Below, piece after piece: positions 43,982-55,239 of a stretch of 64,000 nucleotides of DNA. The stretch is from Armigeres subalbatus (Eukaryota; Arthropoda; Insecta; Diptera; Culicidae). A program made the translations under genes and the position numbers. Under the pieces are notes generated by a model. That model ran no database searches. It saw nothing but the letters and a program-made list of their open reading frames with translations, and was not told the DNA's origin. Positions within the stretch are counted from its first letter, which is position 1. Each line of letters starts with the position of its first letter. Where the stretch lies: contig NC_085141.1 of assembly GCF_024139115.2 (NCBI RefSeq), forward strand, positions 40,616,120-40,680,119. Direction: 5' to 3'.

Positions 43982-44830
43982 TCAAGTAGAGAGGCGCTAC
44001 GAAATTTTGTTCAATGGTCAATTGATAAAAAGGCCATTTAGTGAAACGAGTGGCCATTTTTGACCATATTACCATTCTGTCAAAAATCCATTTCCGCTAA
44101 ACGGCATTTTCGGCCAACGCTCGTTTCAGCCAGACGACCTGTTAGGGCAAACGGCTTTTCGGCCAAATTACCAGTTCGGCCGTCTTTCGCTTTCGGTCAT
44201 TGGAATTTCCCAAGAAGTTTATATCAAAAATAAAAAGAATTTTCTGAAGAAATCTAAAAACCCTTAAAATCTCTGAGCATTTTTTCGTTGCTTTGAAGTT
44301 GGCTATGCCAAACTAGTTGTCTTAAATAATCTGGATTGAGAGAGTCAATGTTAAAGCATCCCTTTTACCAGTCACAATTTTTGGTGTAAATTTCAAAGAA
44401 TAAATACTCAACAGAAACTCAATAGGAACTTTCCGTGGATATTTTGAATATTTTCCTGTAGAAACCAGTAAAAACTCTGAAGAGATTCTCATGTAAATTC
44501 CAAACAATTTTCCTTGGTAAATCAAAAGAGCTACTCTTGGTAATTCCAAAGAGTTCTCGAAACTTGAAAGTAGTTCCCGTGGATAATTTAAAAAAAAATC
44601 CAAATAAATATTGAGTAAAAACTTGAAGAATTTTCTGGGAAAGTTCATCAAATTTTCGAGGTGAAATTCCAAAAAAATCTCCATGTCCCATTCAGCCGAT
44701 TGACACTTTCGACCGATTGTCCTTTCGACCAAACGACTATTTCGGCTATTGAGCTATTTGGCCAACCGATTTTTTCAGCCAAAAGAACTGCTCGACCAAA
44801 TGCTCTGGCCAAATAACTTTAGGCTAAAGC
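43982..44830. repeat. GGCCGAAA minisatellite and associated degenerate spacer
   Basis: 43982-44225 and 44690-44830 are 17-bp-type units. 44226-44690 is AT-rich with 'aattcc'-type degenerate repeats. The block around 44200-44380 is the reverse complement of 63110-63330 (shared 'gttggctatgccaaact'). Confidence 0.6.
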
Positions 44831-45131
44831 TATGTCCATTTTTTTACAAAAAAATTTAGGCAAATCTATGACCATTTTTTTTCTCCAGAAGCTCCTCAAA
44901 GGAATTCATCCGGAATTTCCTCCGGGAATCCTTCAAGTCAAACAAGTCGTTGGCAATGCTTCAGCCAAGCAAATCGTTGGCATAGCAGAGTGTGATAGAT
45001 TCACACTCGATACAAATCCGCCCAGCTCGTTGCTGGGGGCATAGTGTGTGAAGTTCTAGATAATAAACAATGTGGACTCGCTTGACTGTGGATGTACAAC
45101 AGTAAAGCACATGTTACAATTGGGCAAATCA

Positions 45132-45265
45132 AAGACACGTGGATTCTTTTTCGTAAATTTCATATCAATTTGTCCATTTTAAAACATGTGCTGTGCATAT
45201 GCGCAGGCAAGGTATTTAAAAAAAATATTTTCGCACGGCCAAGTTGCCGATTAATATGCAGTTAA
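45132..45265 (+). repeat. Headless copy of the tRNA-like SINE body
   Basis: Matches the body of the repeat at 55036-55230 (opposite strand): 'acacgtg.attctttttcg', 'tttcatatcaatttgtcc', 'tgtgcatatgc' and 'cggccaagttgccga', in the same order. The tRNA-like head is missing. Confidence 0.65.
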
Positions 45266-46915
45266 TTATAGATATTGGTTAAAATGAAAATGTCATTAAT
45301 ACCTAAACAGACTTTTTGACTTTTTCTTCGAGTGATTCACATGCAATTTCGAGAATCATACTTGGCATAAAATCAACAGGTGCGTTGTTGGTGACCTTTT
45401 TCCACCTAAATAACGCTGACTAAATTGCTTCTTAAGTGTTAATTTACTATTCACGCATCATCGATTGGTAGGGAGAGAGACTATTTGGGCAGCTTCCTCT
45501 ATTCAGTGGCTTTCGCTTATTATTTGAGCGGTTATCAACCAATCGTATTGTTTCTTGGTGCTTGATTAGCATCAGTAGGTTTAGTGTGATGTACAAAAAA
45601 TCAAGCCATTCGGTTGGAATGCGGCCGAGTAATAAGCGTTCGGGACAGGAATAAGGTATGTTGCCCGAATGGTTCTCCTCCCTAAATGCAGTAAACAACG
45701 GTTTAATTAGTCCAACCATCATTACATCATAAATCATTCATCACATGATTTTGCACAACATTGCTGGTCACGAGCTTTGTTGGAGAAACCGTTCCGCATC
45801 TGAAGTAATTTCTCTTAATATGGTGTCTACGAATTTGTTTCGTTTTTTCTTGATTTTTCTACGCAGTTGCTAAATGGAATCTTCCTGTTGCTATTCAGAA
45901 GCATCGATTCGTTTATCAATGGAAATATTCTCAAATATTCGTGAATTAGGGTGTAACGGTGTAACGATGAGAAGGACCGGTGCGGTACTCAATCAGTGGT
46001 CGCGGAAGGATAAGGTGAACCACTTTGTATATAACGCAAATTTGAGCTTTTTTCTTACCCACCTCCCCTCCCCCTCGTAATACTTTTTGTGTAAATGATC
46101 TGACCCCCTCCTTCCACCCACAGCGTTTTGCATTTTGTGAACGGTTCCATAGGGTTTTGGACCGTTTGAACTTCCAACCACAACTCGGAACCGTAGTGTT
46201 CCATTTCCATTGCCGAAAGGCAACCGAATGCAAGTTGCGACTCAAACGGTCAAACTTCAAACATATAGAGATATTTTCACCCCAGATAGTCGTACGGAAC
46301 AGTTGACATTTGGCATTCGATTATTCTGCCAAAGATTGCCGGTACGCACATTATATTTTACTTAGCCGTGGTAATGCCTATGTGGAAAAAGTCCATTATC
46401 TTTCCCCGAGACAAACGCCTTGTCGGTATTCCTTCATATTTATCGTATGTAACTGTGGGGCCAATGAAAATTAACCTTCGGGAGCTAGCGCCACGAAAAA
46501 AGTACGTTCTTGCAATTTCTGATCAAATACCAGGTTTATAGTTCATGTTTGAGTGATGAAACAGTCTACTTTTCCATGCCAATGAAATGGGTGCTTTAAT
46601 GACCATTATGCAACTCAAATGAGTTGCATGAAATCCATTCTAGCACTCATTTGGGTGCTATGATGAGGAACCAACATTGGAACAGTAGTTACATAGTTAG
46701 AGTTAGAGGAATGTTCATTCTCTATATTACGTAGTGACTGAAACAGTTTGATGGACATGGATCGAAATTCTTCAAAAACAGGTTCATTATTTATTACATT
46801 AACGTTTCCCTGGAAAGCGGCAGCTTTTGGCTCTAGGTAAAAAAAGTAGGCAAATAAGATTAGATTAGGTACCTAGCGTAGTATAAATAGTGTAAGTTGC
46901 GATTGTTTTCTTCAA
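45266..46915. other. No gene recognised; small hairpins
   Basis: 46608-46629 is a 10-bp stem (ATGCAACTCA/TGAGTTGCAT). 46060-46130 is C/T-rich ('cacctcccctccccctc') and recalls 63925-64000. Overlapping frames of 76-104 codons around 45946-46260 on the minus strand have no recognisable content. Confidence 0.4.
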
Positions 46916-47035
46916 GTCGAGTCAAGTACGAGACACTGAAGACGACCTCACAGTTGTGGTCGAAATACGTATCTGCAAAGATATTAAAATAATTGATGGA
47001 ATTAAATGGAGAGTACTAAACTCGTCTTAGACGGA
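46916..47035 (+). repeat. Ribozyme-like repeat, copy D (second subfamily)
   Basis: Plus strand: ACTGAAGACGACCTCACAG, then TTGTGGTCGAAATACG, followed by a TATCT-GCAA-AGATA hairpin. Same order as copies A-C, but with a different stem II and loop. The TATCT/AGATA hairpin is kept even though its tetraloop differs. Confidence 0.75.
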
Positions 47036-47040
47036 TGATT

Positions 47041-48121
47041 TTTTTTTAAGAATGTGCAGCAAATCAGACTGAGCCTTTTTGGTACAAATTTATCAGCAAG
47101 CGTCGTTGGATAAACGTACAACTCGTGCTGAAAAAATCATATTTTTGAAACTAGTTGCACAAACTACTATTGGCATACTCAACACGAGCGAGACTGCTTG
47201 TGTAAACAAGAGTGTGACAGGTGTGTGACAGTAAAAGCTTTCAAATCAACTTATCGACAAGACCTACGGCGGACGAAAATCACTGATTTCCAGATTAAAA
47301 TATAGTCATTAAAATGGCCAAAAAGAGCCTTTCATCATAGAGCAGTTACCTTTTGGACCACAACTTCCTTATCTGAAATTTGCACAACCACTTCACACCA
47401 GGGGACATTTTTTCTTCTCTCTGATACACAAACATGTTGAATTGTTGACCCTTCTTCGTCGTCATGCACGTTGAATACTATCATCAATCAAATAGCACTT
47501 AGGTACCCATCAACAGGTAGGTAGGTGCCAGCCCAGATGCTAAAATAAGTAGCTGACGGACTGTTTTCGCAGACCTATCCGGAGTTTGTGTTAATTGGAT
47601 CGGATTGAAATTTGTTTAGCAAGCCATCAGCGAATGCACAAGGAGATCGATTTGCCATTTTGTAGGCTCAGAGTTGCGGCGTTAGTTGAAAGTCAATATT
47701 GACGTCCTCGATCCGATTAGATGGGTATTTTCATCAACATCTGAATCCGGTAAATGATTAGCAGTTTCTATCTTATACAGACGGATGAGCATAAAGTGAT
47801 TTTTAATTCGAACTTATTTCTGTTTAGAATAAGGATGGTGTTCAAAAAATAAACAACAGACAAATCTAAACACCAAACATTTATTTTAGGTCGGATACAC
47901 TGGTGCACTATTGTTCTTAGAGGTTGTTGTTCTTGTGCCAAGCGGTGACCCACGAAATCGCTTCGGTTCCCTTTGTTCTGCTGTCCGGAACATGTTGGGT
48001 ACCAAGCTGTCAAATCGTATGGATTTTCCTTCTTTGACATTTAGCTCCCCTATCCTCACCAGCAAAAGATGTTCCGGACAGCGACGATAGCGACAATCTT
48101 TATCTGGTAACTAAAATATCT
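47041..48121. other. No gene recognised
   Basis: Plain sequence. The 90-codon frame at 47768-48040 (minus) has no motif I know. Confidence 0.4.
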
Positions 48122-48264
48122 TTTACACTCAACCCTCTTTTTACGTCACTTATTGGGGGGACGTAAACCGAATGTGACGTAAAAAGAATTTTTGCTAAAA
48201 TTTCTAGTATTTCCCTTAATTTATTGATCGTTGGATACTTTTAAATATATTCACTTGTGTCTTA

Positions 48265-49880
48265 CATGAGGTATTGTAAGACCTCTCAAAATCCAGGCAT
48301 AAGAGATGTAATAAGATCTCCAAATTGTCCAAATTGGAGTATGAATCAAATGGTCTACCGAATCAACCAAAGCCTTCATGATTTACCAAGCCGCAGTATT
48401 AACTCAATTATGTCTTTCGAAGATTTATCTTTCACTAGCGTCTCAAAGCAAGACATCTGAGATGTTGTAAGATCTCCAAATTGTCCTGGAGTTTGAATCA
48501 AATGGTCTACCGAATCAACCAAAACCTTAATGATGTCCCAAGCCATGGAATCAACTCAATTATGTCCTCCGAGGATTTGTCTTTCACTTGCGTCTCAAAA
48601 CCAGACATATGAGGTGTTGTAAGATCTCCAAATTGTCCTGGAGTTTGAATCAAATGGTCTACCAAATCAATCAAGGCTTCCATGGTGTCCCCAGCCTCGG
48701 TGTCACCCAAATTTTGTCCTCCGATTATTTGCCATTCACTTGAGTCTTCAATTCTTGCATGTATGAAGTTGTGAGATCTCCAAATTGTCCTGGAGTGAGA
48801 ATCAAATGGTCTACCGAATCTACTGAGGCTTGCATGATGTCCTCAGCCGCGATATCACCCCAATCATGCCCTTCGAGTATTTGTCTTCCACTTGCGTCTT
48901 AAGTAAAGATATATGAGATGTTTTAAGAATTCCAAATTGTCCTGGAGTTCAAATCAAATGGTCTATCGAATCAACCAAAGCTTTCATGATGTCCTAAGCC
49001 GTGGTTTCAACTCAATTGTGTCCTCCGAGGATTCGTCTTTCACTTGCGTCTCAAAACAAGACATATGAAATGTTGAAAGATTTTCAAATTGTCCTGGAGT
49101 TAGAATCAAATGGTCTAACGAATGAACCAAGACTTCCATGCTGCCCCCAGCCTCAGTGTCAACCAAATTTTGTCTTCCGATTATTTGCCTTTCACTTGAG
49201 TCTTCAATTCTGGCATGTATGAAGTTGTAAGATCTCCAAATTGTCCTGGAGTGTGAATCAAATGGTCTACCGAATCTACTGCGGCTTGCATGATGTCCTC
49301 AGCCGCGGTATTATTCCAATGCCCTCCGAGTATTTGTCTTTCATTTGCGTCTCAAGTCCAGGCATATGAGATGTTTTACGAATTCCAAATTGTCCTGTAG
49401 TTTGAATCAAATGGTCTACCGAATCCCCCAAGGCTTCCACGATGTCCCCAGCCACGATGTCAACCTAATCTTGACTTCTGAGAATTAGTTTTCCACTTAC
49501 GTCTCAAAAACAGGCATATGGGATGTTGAAAGATCACCAAATTGTTCTGAAGTTTGAATCAAAATGTCTAATGAATCAACCAAGGCTTCCATGGTGCCTC
49601 CAGCCGCGGTATCAACCCAATTATGTCCTTCGATTATTTGTCATTCACTTTCGTCTTAAATGCAGGCAAATGAGAAGTTTTAAGATCTCTAAATTGTCCT
49701 GGAGTTTGAATCAAATGGTCTACCGATTCTAACACGACTTTCAAGATGTCCCCTGCCACGAAATCAACACAATTTTGTCTTCTGAGTATTAGTCTTTCAC
49801 TTGCGTATCAAAACAAGACATATGCGGTGTTGTAAGATCTCCAAATTGTCCTGGAGTTTGAATCAAATGGTCTACCAAAT
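48265..49880 (-). repeat. 152-bp satellite S, left array (minus orientation)
   Basis: The anchor TGTCCT, or its equivalent, is at 48482, 48634, 48786, 48938, 49090, 49242, 49391, 49543, 49695 and 49847. Eight of the nine spacings are exactly 152 and one is 149. That regularity points to recent amplification or homogenisation. Frames here are repeat artefacts. Confidence 0.93.
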
Positions 49881-50139
49881 CAGTTTAAAATCCAATTTAG
49901 TCCTATGAATCAAAACGGGTATGAGCAAGTTTTTTTTTAAAGAGATAACAGCCTTTTGGTTACGCGTGTTGACCGTAAGGCTTATATTTCAGGGATGGAT
50001 GATATTCATGGATGATCTGGAACAATAGTTGAGGCCGTGTTCACTTTGATTCTATGGGTCAAAAAAGGCATGGCCCAATTCATATATGTTCGGATTAAGT
50101 CACAATCCAATTTCTACAACCATTTTTGTCTGACTTGTG

Positions 50140-52110
50140 CTGCTCGGGTTGTTACCGCGGCTGGAACAACATGAAGGCCTTGGTTGATTCGGCAGACCAT
50201 TTGATTCAAACTCCAGGACAATTTGAAGATCTTACAACATATTATATGTCCAGATTGGAGACGCAAGTGAAAGAGAGATACTCGGAGAACATAATTGGGT
50301 TGATACCGCGGCCGTTGACATTATAGAAGCCTCGATTGATTCGGTAGACCATTTGATTCAAGCTTTAGGGCAATTTGGATATCCTAAAACATCTCATATG
50401 CCTTGATTTGAAACGCAAGTGAAAGACCAATACTCTGAAAACATAAGTGAGCTAATACCACGGCTGGGGACATAATGGAAGCCTTTGTTGATTCAGTAGA
50501 GCAGTTGATTCACAATTTGGAGATCTTAGAACATCTCATATGTCTCCATTTGAGGCGCAAGTGAAAGACAAATACTCGGAGTACATAGGTTGGTTATTAC
50601 CACGGCTGGGGACATCATGAAAGCCTTGATTGATTCGGCAGACCATTTGATTCAAACTCCAGAACGATTTGGAGATCTTACAACATATCATATGCCCAGA
50701 TTAGAGACGCAATTGAAAGACAGATACTCGGAAGACATAATTGGGTTGATACCGCGGCTGGGGACATCATCGAGGGCTTGATTGATTCGGTAGACCATTT
50801 GATTCAAACTTCTAGACAATTTGGAGATCTTACAAAATCTCATATGTCTGGATTTGAGATGCAAGTGAGAGAAAAATACTTGAAGGACATAACTGGGTTG
50901 ATGCCACGGCTGGGGACATCATGAAAGCCTTGATTGATTCGGCAGACCAATTGATTCAAACTCCAGGACGATTTGGAGATCTCACTACATTGTGAATTTG
51001 AGACGCAAGTGAAAGAAAAATACTCGGAGGACATAATTTGGTTGATAGCGCGGCTGGGGACATTATGGAAGCCATTGTTGATTGGGTTGACCATTTGATT
51101 CAAACTCCTAGACAATTTGGAGATCTTACAAAATCTCATATGTCTGGATTTGAGACGCAAGTGAGATAAAAATACTGGGAGGACATAATTGGGTTGATAC
51201 CGCGGCTGAGGACATCATGAAAGCCTTGATTGATTCGGCAGACCATTTGATTCAAACTCCAGGACGATTTGGAGATTTAACAACATATCATATGCCCAGA
51301 TTAGAGACGCAAGTGAAAGACAGATCCTCGGAGAACATAATTGGGTTGATACCGCGGCCGTTTATATCATAGAAGCCTTGGTTGATTCGGTAGACATTTT
51401 GATTCAAACTCCAGGACAATTTGGAGGTCTTACAACATCTCATATGCCTATATTTGAGACGCAAGCGAAAGACAAATACTTAGAGGACACAATTGGGTTG
51501 TTACAACGGCCTTGATTGATTCGGCAGACCATTTGATTCAAAGTCCATGACGATTTGGAGTTCTTACTACATCTTATATGTGTGGTTTTGAAACACAAGT
51601 GAATAAAAAATTCTCGGAGGACATAATTTGGTTGATACCGCGGCTGGGGAAATCATGGAAGCCATTGTTGATTCGGTAGACCATTTGATTCAAACTCCTA
51701 GACAATTTGGAGATCTTACAAAATCTCATATGTCTGAATTTGAGACGCAAGTGAAAAAAAATACTGGGAGGACATAATTGGGTTGATACCGCGGCCGTTT
51801 ACATCATAGAAGCCATGGTTGATTCGGTAGACCATTTGATTTAAACTCCAGATCAATTTTGGAGACCTTACAACATTTCATATGCCTTGATTTGAGACGC
51901 AAGTGAAAGACATATACTTGGAGGACATAATTGGGTTGTTACCGCGGCTGGGGACATCAGGAAAGACTTGGTTGATTCGATAGACCATTTGATTCAAACT
52001 CCAGGACAATTTGGAGATCTTAGAACAACTCATATACCTACATTTGAGACGCAAGTGAAACACAAATACTCGGAGAACATATATGGGATGAAACCACGAC
52101 TGAGGAGTCT
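50140..52110 (+). repeat. 152-bp satellite S, right array (plus orientation)
   Basis: The anchor CCGCGG, or its variant, is at 50154, 50306, 50458, 50600, 50752, 50904, 51048, 51200, 51352, 51504, 51638, 51789, 51942 and 52094. Most spacings are 151-153, with shorter ones (142, 144, 134) caused by small deletions. Alternating subtypes ('ggctggggacatcatg' against 'ggccgtt.acatcat') suggest a higher-order pattern. Confidence 0.93.
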
Positions 52111-52130
52111 AAGGAATTCTAGGATGACCT

Positions 52131-53920
52131 GGAATGGAACGGCTGCTTAAGGAATATTGATTTTGGTTTAGTAGATCATATAGGTCATGAACCATTTTTA
52201 AAAAGAGATAACAGCTCTTTCGTTACGCTTGTAGACCTTAGGTCCTTGCCCAACAAACAACGACAGGCTACAAATAAGCATCAAAGTTGAATTATTGTTT
52301 ATTTGTGATCTTCATAGCTGAATAAAATGGATCCTGAATAATTCGCTAGACAGATTTCATTTCAGCATTTGATTCAACTAATATTCGACTTGGCCTATTT
52401 ATTTGTTTACCACCTTTATTTGAAGTCGAACTAACGTTTTAGTTTTATCACATTTCAGCACATTGGAGAAGTTTATCAATGTGCTGAACTAATGATTTTC
52501 AAAATTCTCTGTTCGACTATGATGTGATGCTCTAAAAGGGTGGTCGAATTGAGTTTGAATAGTAGATTAATAAGCAAGCATTAGACATTCTTCTTAACCT
52601 TTGTCCTTCTTAACCATTGGATTTCACCTTTGTCGGATCTATCGCACAGTGGAAGAAAACATTATAGGTAATTGGTTATGCTTTTTCCGTTTGAATGAAA
52701 ATCGCGATGGCTTGAATTGATGCTATTTGGATAGGATTTATTTTCAAGACATTGTTGGATTCATTGTCAAGAACACTCAGGCTTTTTATATTCGTGGGGC
52801 AATTCATAATTATTTCGTGGTACATAATTAGTTCCTGATCTATAAAGGTGTTGGAGATTATAACCAGCAAAATTGCTATAGCAATGAAGAAAATTTATGC
52901 AGTTGTTTTAAAGTTGTGCGGAAACGAACACAAACAAATTCATATAAAATCGACCGTATTGCGTGTTTGTTACTGATTCCATACGTCCTAGTTGTTTTTC
53001 TATATATAAATAAATTTCGATATCTGTAGTTATTTACTTGCTGCATGTGTGGTATTGATGGCACAATCATATCTCAACCGGTTATTCAGAGATTCCGGGC
53101 AAGGTCGAAAATAAATCTATTAAAATTTCGTATACTCCATTAATATCATTGGGGACGGATTTTATTTTATCGTTTTGACATTATTTTCATATATTTTTCC
53201 CAGTGTTCGATGGTTATAACTGACTGAACAATGGTTGAAATAAAAATCTTGTACAGTTATTAACAAACTATAGTTTGACAGATTAACTTGTTGAATAAGA
53301 GTCCAATAATGATTCATATTCAGCCATACGATTATTTATGTTATGCGTCGAGTATGCCATAACTTACAAATCAAAGGATGGCGCGGATGACAACGTTACC
53401 GGCGGATGATCAAATGCCAGGAGTTCGAGACCCGATTTAGGAAAATTTTAAAATAATTATATGAAAATAGCTAATTCTTCAACATACGTTCAATGGAGAT
53501 CTTGATGATGTTACACTCAATGCGTCATTATTTTCGAAAAATTTACATGTAGCTGAATTAAGGCTAAGGTAAAATGCTTATTAAAGGTTCAACAAGTCAG
53601 GTAATAAAGTTGTTTTTCAAAATAAGATGTTGTAGCTGTATAACTTCTCCAAAATTGTGTGAATAAAGCCTGAACAGAAGTTGCGAAAAGAAATAGTACA
53701 GACATTATTCAACACAGTGCTGAATTGAATCATCACACTGATGTTAGTCAAACTAGTGAATGTTTGTTGGGTGGTTACGCGTCTAGACTCCAGGAAATTC
53801 TTGGATGACCTGGAATGGAGCAATTGTTGAAGGCAAATGATAATATACAAAGCATCTACTTTTTTCTTTGGGTTGCTAAGAGGGTCTTCTTATAGGCTTA
53901 CTTTTGGATGTCAATAATGT
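52131..53920. other. Non-repetitive interior of the 5.87-kb element
   Basis: Holds no long frame. 'agagataacagc.cttt' at 52198 repeats the spacer sequence at 49939. It could be the remnant of an ancestral autonomous element, but no transposase motif is visible. Confidence 0.45.
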
Positions 53921-54019
53921 TTCAAGTGCTTTTTACGTAAAAAGAAGGCCGTAAAACGAAGTGACGTATAAAAAACTGCCGTAAAAAGAGGGTTGAGTGT
54001 ACCACACATGTATCCCATA

Positions 54020-54576
54020 AAAAAAACCCAGATTAATCCACCTAACGGTGATGGCGCCTTTCTCGAGCAAAAAGATAATAAATGTAGCCTTTACGCTTAC
54101 ACCTCGATGATGTACAAGAAAGGCAAAACAGTTACACCGTCTAATGTTATGATAGAAAATTTACACTACTAGACGACAGATGGCGCTTCCAAAAGTTTCT
54201 CGAATTTCCTATGTTCGAATTTTCACTTTCGGACAATTTCATAGTACTATGAAACTGAACGAAGAGCATACTTACGCCTAAATGCGTGCAACACGAGCAT
54301 CTTTATAGTGCGATGAAACTCTTATTGGGAAGCCACGGATAAAATATTCATAGATGCAAGGCATTTTTCATAACACATTATTGTTCTATGTGACTATGTC
54401 TCATCACTATTTTAATATTATCTATGTTTTGCAATTTGCCATTATTATGAAATTCAATAGTGATCAACAGCGTTTTAGTCTCTGTCGGATGCAACTTGTT
54501 GCAAGAAAATCGGTTAAGAGTTTCTATGTGAAAATTTGGCTAATGTTTTTTATGGCATTTTGTGCACACACACACG

Positions 54577-54608
<32 letters not shown>

Positions 54609-54752
54609 CGGACAGACAGACATTTGTTCAGCTCATCGAGCTGAGTTGAATGGTATATAACACTATGGGTCTCCGGGACTTCTATCAAAAGTTCGAATTT
54701 GGAGTAAAATGATAGCCTTTCGGTACAACTTAGTTGTACGAGAAAGGCAAAA
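54020..54752 (+). repeat. Aedes-type interspersed repeat with (CA)n and 'cgagaaaggc' ends
   Basis: Starts with 'gcgcctttctcg' and ends with 'tacgagaaaggcaaaaac'. In between are a (CA)n run and the 'gacagacagacatttgttcagctc' to 'ggtctccgggacttc' stretch that commonly follows it in mosquito repeats (from memory). No coding frame. Confidence 0.5.
54564..54610 (+). repeat. (CA)n microsatellite
   Basis: About 47 bp of CA dinucleotides with three CG interruptions. Confidence 0.95.
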
Positions 54753-54765
54753 ACAACATATTTAG

Positions 54766-55036
54766 AATTAATTCTCGCGTGATTTTTGAAAACGTCGTAA
54801 GTCCAAATGAGAGACTCTCTTTCATTACGCTCTCTTTTGCTAATATCTAGGCTAGTTTTAAATTTGTTGCAACATTTTCACCTCAGCACACTAGACAAAG
54901 CTATTTTCAAGAGATCGGTGCTGAAAAATCCAATGTAAATGTTAGTATGGCCTTGTAATAATCGAAAGAGAAAGTAAACAAAGAGAGCCTCTCTTTTGGA
55001 CTTACGACGTTTTCAAAAATCACGCGAGAATTGCAT
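54766..55036. mobile_element. ~270-bp inverted-repeat MITE
   Basis: The arms 54769-54830 and about 54975-55034 are reverse complements ('aattctcgcgtgatttttga', 'cgtcgtaagtccaa'). It lies against the 3' end of the tRNA-like SINE. Confidence 0.7.
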
Positions 55037-55230
55037 ATTATTCGGCAACTCGGCCGTACGAAAACCATTTTTTTGTTAAATATCTTGGCTGTGCATATGC
55101 ACAGCATATATGTTTCGAAATGGACAAATTGATATGAAATTTGCGAAAAAGAATTCACGTGTCTTGGAGGGACTCGAACCCTCAACCTCCTGCTCTCAAG
55201 ATAGGCGTGATAACCCTTACACAACAAGAC
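55036..55230 (-). repeat. tRNA-like SINE (head at 55161-55230)
   Basis: On the minus strand 55230-55161 folds as a 70-nt tRNA: acceptor GTCTTG/CAAGAC, T arm GAGGG-TTCGAGT-CCCTC perfect, anticodon loop CTTGAGA (would-be anticodon TGA). The anticodon stem is imperfect, and there is no long variable arm as a true tRNA-Ser would need. The body continues to about 55036 and matches 45132-45265. This is therefore a SINE head, not a functional tRNA (inference). Confidence 0.65.
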
Positions 55231-55239
55231 CAGTTGAAG

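Larger units (their letters stand above)
48126..53999. mobile_element. 5.87-kb TA-flanked foldback element carrying two divergent 152-bp satellite arrays
   Basis: The left end is CACTCAACCCTCTTTTTACG and the right end its reverse complement, with TA at 48124-48125 and 54000-54001. The subterminal zones of both ends repeat 'ttttacg', 'gtgacgta' and 'cgtaaaa'. Inside are a minus-oriented array (about 48265-49880), a spacer with its own repeats, a plus-oriented array (50140-52110), and a 1.8-kb non-repetitive right part (52131-53920) without a transposase. Three copies of a 'ggatgacctggaatggaac'-like motif sit at array edges (about 50008, 52118, 53795). Confidence 0.88.

Noticed and set aside
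45946..46260. 104-codon minus-strand gene
   Set aside because: Overlaps another open frame on the same strand, low-complexity C/T tract inside, no motif.
50840..51160. 106-codon frame with an internal ~50-residue repeat
   Set aside because: Spans two satellite monomers; the other strand is open too, and the 152-bp period shifts frame, so no selection on protein is indicated.
55161..55230. Functional tRNA-Ser (TGA)
   Set aside because: Imperfect anticodon stem, no long variable arm, and the downstream body repeats at 45.1 kb, so a SINE is more likely.
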